A stretch of DNA of 64,000 nucleotides, taken from Acidianus infernus. GTDB taxonomy: Archaea > Thermoproteota > Thermoprotei_A > Sulfolobales > Sulfolobaceae. The stretch lies in NCBI RefSeq assembly GCF_009729545.1, contig NZ_WFIY01000004.1, positions 1,028,001-1,092,000 of the forward strand. Reading direction: 5' to 3'. Made by a program: the position numbers and the translations under genes. This document shows positions 61,475 through 64,000 of this stretch, one piece after another (positions within the stretch are counted from its first letter, which is position 1; the number at the start of each line of letters is the position of its first letter). The notes beneath the pieces are model-generated. The model was not told the DNA's origin, made no database searches, and saw only the letters and a program-made list of their open reading frames with translations.

Positions 61475-62116
61475 ATGCTATTAGGTGAGAAAGATTATGC
61501 TGGAATAATAACTTCTATGAAGAATCATTACGAGATTCGAGGCTCATACTTATATGAAAGGCATACATTCACTCATTATAAAAATGTTGGCTCATCTAAT
61601 ATTACCGGATATTCTGATACAAGGCTCATATTTTCTGATGATGCAAGCATTATATACTATAAAATTAAAGTCAGATCAACAGATAATAATGTTGTTTCAA
61701 GCAATATAGAAGTAAGAAAATTCGGTAATAAACTTCATTTTTATATATACTCGGAAATGGAGAAACCGTTTAAACCAAAGAGCAAAATTACAACAGATGT
61801 AGAACTTATTATTTACGACAACGGGCTCAGAAATCTGGCAGAACTTATAAAAAACAGAAAATTGTATTTTATTGAAAATTCAAATTATCCAGTAGAGAAA
61901 TATATGGCCACATTTCAATTACCTATCATTAACTTGGATGTCGATTTGATAAAAAGTAAAAATTACACCCCAGGTGAATTACCTAAGGAGTTTATCGTTG
62001 TCAAGGATTATATAAAGATATGTAATTTGAATAGTATTATGATTAAGACTAGTTTAGAACCAAAAGTAGGGTATTTCTTTATAATTAAGGGAAAAGAATA
62101 TGATTATTCTTACTGA
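61475..62116 (+). CDS. Unknown beta-rich protein after the mannosidase
   Basis: I do not recognise this 213-residue protein. It is rich in alternating hydrophobic and polar residues typical of beta strands (HYEIRGSYLYERHTFTHYKN, ASIIYYKIKVRSTDNNVVSS, DVELIIYDNGLRNLAELIKN), with no signal peptide or membrane helix. It starts 36 bases after the alpha-mannosidase gene and overlaps the next gene by 17 bases, so the three form one operon. A role in recognising or processing glycans is suggested only by this context. Confidence 0.6.
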   Translation: MLLGEKDYAGIITSMKNHYEIRGSYLYERHTFTHYKNVGSSNITGYSDTRLIFSDDASIIYYKIKVRSTDNNVVSSNIEVRKFGNKLHFYIYSEMEKPFKPKSKITTDVELIIYDNGLRNLAELIKNRKLYFIENSNYPVEKYMATFQLPIINLDVDLIKSKNYTPGELPKEFIVVKDYIKICNLNSIMIKTSLEPKVGYFFIIKGKEYDYSY

Positions 62117-62645
62117 TAGGCAATTGGATAAGAAGTTTGTTAGATTTCTTTTAGATACTGGAGTAGCAAAGAGAACTTCTCTAAGGTATATTACAATTTA
62201 TGATAAGTATCCGGTAATATTTTATAGTGCATCCATGATAGAAAATCAAAATTATGTCGAGTTAAGACTAAAAGGAATAATAATGTCTAAAAATGAAGTA
62301 GAGATAGAGTTAATTCCACCAATGGGTGTAGTGTCAAGAAGTAAAATAGTTGAAGAAGGCGTAAAAATAACAATAGATGGCCAATTTTTTAATATCAGAA
62401 AAAAAGTTTATGCCTCCAATATTAATATTACCAATAAAATTTTATATTCAGGAATTTGGATTAAATACCCTACATATATTTTTACAATGAGCTGTAAGCT
62501 TAAAGGTTTAAAATTCTATTTCTCAAGAACATCCGATATAAATAACTATCAAACATTATTATCGTCTCCAGATAGAATAATTAACAAACCGTTTATAAGA
62601 ATTTTAAAGGTTCAATCTGGTGTATATCTCTTAGGAACTTATTAG
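62100..62645 (+). CDS. Unknown beta-rich protein coupled to the preceding gene
   Basis: I do not recognise this 181-residue protein. It too looks beta-rich (LRYITIYDKYPVIFYSASMI, KNEVEIELIPPMGVVSRSKI, GQFFNIRKKVYASNINITNK) and has no membrane helix or signal peptide. Its first 17 bases overlap the preceding gene, and its stop codon overlaps the convergent permease gene by four bases. The two neighbours may be subunits of one complex or products of an old split or duplication. Confidence 0.6.
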   Translation: MIILTDRQLDKKFVRFLLDTGVAKRTSLRYITIYDKYPVIFYSASMIENQNYVELRLKGIIMSKNEVEIELIPPMGVVSRSKIVEEGVKITIDGQFFNIRKKVYASNINITNKILYSGIWIKYPTYIFTMSCKLKGLKFYFSRTSDINNYQTLLSSPDRIINKPFIRILKVQSGVYLLGTY

Positions 62646-63526
62646 TACTCTCTAAGTCTTGGGTCCACAAGTTTTCCTAAGCCTATTGACATCATCATTA
62701 AGCCTATTTCATAAATTATTATAATTATCACAGGTATTATTAAATTCCAAAAACCTAAAGGCGAATATATCGCGCCTCCTATGCTTATTGCAAAATTTAA
62801 TATTACACCCCAATTGTTATTAGATAACGGTAGAAAGCCAAAAGTATAAAGTGCTACTAAACCAAATACGTAAAACATCATATCTTGAAATAGATGTACT
62901 AAAATATATGAACTCATTGGATAAATAATCTCTTTCAATATCCTAATCTTGCTCAGCCCAAGAATTTTTGCCATGGTAATGTATTCTTGCTTCTTTAGAG
63001 AATATGTAAAACCTCTTATAGCCTTAGCAAGACCAGCCCAGGAAAACATACTTAAAATGCCTGCTAATATTAATGGATTACTAGTATGAATTATTGTGGC
63101 TAAAATTAACGTTATTGGAAATCCAGGAAGTGTTAGTACTATTTCAAAAAGAGCATTTAACGCTAAATCTACGAATCTTCCCATAAAGCCAGCCAATAAT
63201 CCTAAGATTAGACCTACACCTATAGTTATTACAGATGCAATACTAGTAACTTCTAGTATAAAAGGTGTGCCCCACACAATCTCTGGTAATAACGGTTCGC
63301 CTTCATAATCTGTGCCAAATATATATAGTGGGAAATGATTTAAGGAAGGGGGTTGAAAGGCGTTAAATGGGTTAGCTAGTGATGGAGAAGGGTAGGGTAT
63401 TATCAATAACCCTACTGTGCCCATTAGGATATAAAATACAAATATTAAAAAACCGACAAAGAAAATCTTATTTCTATAAATTAATTTAAATAGTCTGTAT
63501 AATGATATTAAGAACTTATTCTTCAC
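62642..63526 (-). CDS. ABC transporter permease, DppC/OppC type
   Basis: This is an inner-membrane permease of the peptide/glycan ABC importer class. It has a first helix at residues about 20-42, an extracytoplasmic segment (PSPSLANPFNAFQPPSLNHF, then IFGTDYEGEPLLPEIVWGTP, the typical GTD-x-x-G motif), and the EAA loop that contacts the ATPase (QEYITMAKILGLSKIRILKEIIYP near residue 185). About six helices in 294 residues is normal. It overlaps the upstream DppB-type gene by 11 bases. In Sulfolobales such importers also take up oligosaccharides, which fits the neighbouring mannosidase. Confidence 0.88.
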   Translation of the reverse strand: MKNKFLISLYRLFKLIYRNKIFFVGFLIFVFYILMGTVGLLIIPYPSPSLANPFNAFQPPSLNHFPLYIFGTDYEGEPLLPEIVWGTPFILEVTSIASVITIGVGLILGLLAGFMGRFVDLALNALFEIVLTLPGFPITLILATIIHTSNPLILAGILSMFSWAGLAKAIRGFTYSLKKQEYITMAKILGLSKIRILKEIIYPMSSYILVHLFQDMMFYVFGLVALYTFGFLPLSNNNWGVILNFAISIGGAIYSPLGFWNLIIPVIIIIIYEIGLMMMSIGLGKLVDPRLREY

Positions 63527-64000
63527 CGACCCTCACCCTCGGATCTAATATTCCATAAATTATGTCGGCTAATATATTACCAAGTATACTAATTATGACT
63601 ATTACTAATAGAACCCCTATAGCAAGTGGGTAATCCTTACTAGTCAGCGCAGTAGCATATAAACTTCCTATTCCATAAAGTCCGAAAATTGATTCTATGA
63701 AAGTAGCTGAACCTAGCAATAATCCAAAAGAATACATCAATCTAGTAAACGATGGAATCACTGCAGTTTTACCTATATAGCTTAGAAGTATCGTTCTGCT
63801 CTTAACTCCCCTAAGTTTAGCGTATCTTACATAATCTTCTTGTGAAATTGAGAAAGCAGCAGATCTAATACTTAATATCCAACCAGGTATCATTGGTATT
63901 GAAAAAGATAAAATAGGAAGTGTATAATGATCTAGCATATTAATAATAAAAGGTAAATTAAAACCAGGGTGAACTCCTATTCCGTATGAACCACTTATTG
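63516..64000 (-). CDS. ABC transporter permease, DppB/OppB type (partial)
   Basis: The frame is open to the right edge of the window and ends at 63516. The visible C-terminal half holds SYGIGVHPGFNLPFIINMLD, PILSFSIPMIPGWILSIRSA and the EAA loop EDYVRYAKLRGVKSRTILLSYIGKTAVIP, followed by two helices and the DPRVRVGEE ending. An internal ATG at 63938 is not the start, because family sequence continues upstream. It pairs with the following DppC-type gene to make the membrane channel; ATPases and a binding protein should lie beyond the window. Confidence 0.87.
   Translation of the reverse strand, partial: ISGSYGIGVHPGFNLPFIINMLDHYTLPILSFSIPMIPGWILSIRSAAFSISQEDYVRYAKLRGVKSRTILLSYIGKTAVIPSFTRLMYSFGLLLGSATFIESIFGLYGIGSLYATALTSKDYPLAIGVLLVIVIISILGNILADIIYGILDPRVRVGEE

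Noticed and set aside
1..64000. CRISPR arrays, tRNA and rRNA genes, intact insertion sequences.
   Set aside because: No regularly spaced repeats, cloverleaf with TTCGAATC-type arm in proper context, rRNA-like GC-rich stretch or transposase gene was seen; the TTCGAATCC near 11400 lacks the rest of a tRNA.

Overview
The window reads as chromosome of a thermoacidophilic crenarchaeon of the order Sulfolobales (Acidianus/Sulfurisphaera/Sulfolobus-like). The grounds are a gamma-type thermosome subunit, a SoxABC quinol oxidase with a divergent SoxL Rieske gene, an alpha-gamma-fused 2-oxoacid:ferredoxin oxidoreductase, a Sulfolobus-type malate dehydrogenase, very AT-rich DNA, short or absent 5' leaders with TATA boxes about 25-33 bases before start codons, and many overlapping genes. 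I saw no rRNA, tRNA, CRISPR array or intact insertion sequence. All family names come from reading the sequence against remembered family motifs; no database was searched.

Layout. 1-3056: end of a sugar ABC importer with an exported GH15 glucoamylase-like enzyme. 3036-4679: thermosome subunit (minus). 4898-5782: pirin. 5927-8410: a minus-strand operon of circularly permuted ATP-grasp, transglutaminase and a half-size alpha-E protein. 8623-9813: archaeal ATPase. 9814-12127: a decay zone with at least three gene remnants (winged-helix membrane regulator, a membrane-protein tail, a DsrE-like protein) and one small Cys-cluster protein. 12128-17502: oxidoreductase alpha and beta, a winged-helix regulator, a 1-Cys peroxiredoxin and a selenium-binding/methanethiol oxidase-like protein; the last two share a near-identical 19-base palindrome-centred element just upstream of their TATA boxes. 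18020-18994: broken vapBC toxin-antitoxin genes. 19068-24281: two CBS proteins, citrate synthase, acyl-CoA dehydrogenase, a regulator and malate dehydrogenase. 24487-32022: DUF2173-like proteins, small membrane proteins, SoxL and divergent SoxA-SoxB-SoxC, a terminal quinol oxidase module that lacks Cu-A. 32262-36051: an oxidoreductase, an unknown protein, a small membrane protein and a second ATPase.

36189-58514 is an accessory catabolic island and the best candidate for an uncharacterised system. It holds three DUF917 proteins, a short HyuA, a full HyuA-HyuB pair, an NCS1 permease with an overlapping small membrane protein, a second NCS1 permease that is now a pseudogene, an APC permease, a ureohydrolase, an M20 amidohydrolase, two MFS carriers, two amidohydrolases (one CodA-like with two changed active-site positions) and an Lrp/AsnC regulator. 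Together they suggest uptake and stepwise opening of hydantoin-like, ureide or guanidino compounds; the substrate cannot be read from sequence. 58640-64000: a GH38 alpha-mannosidase, two unknown proteins coupled to each other, and convergent oligopeptide/glycan-type ABC permease genes that run off the end.
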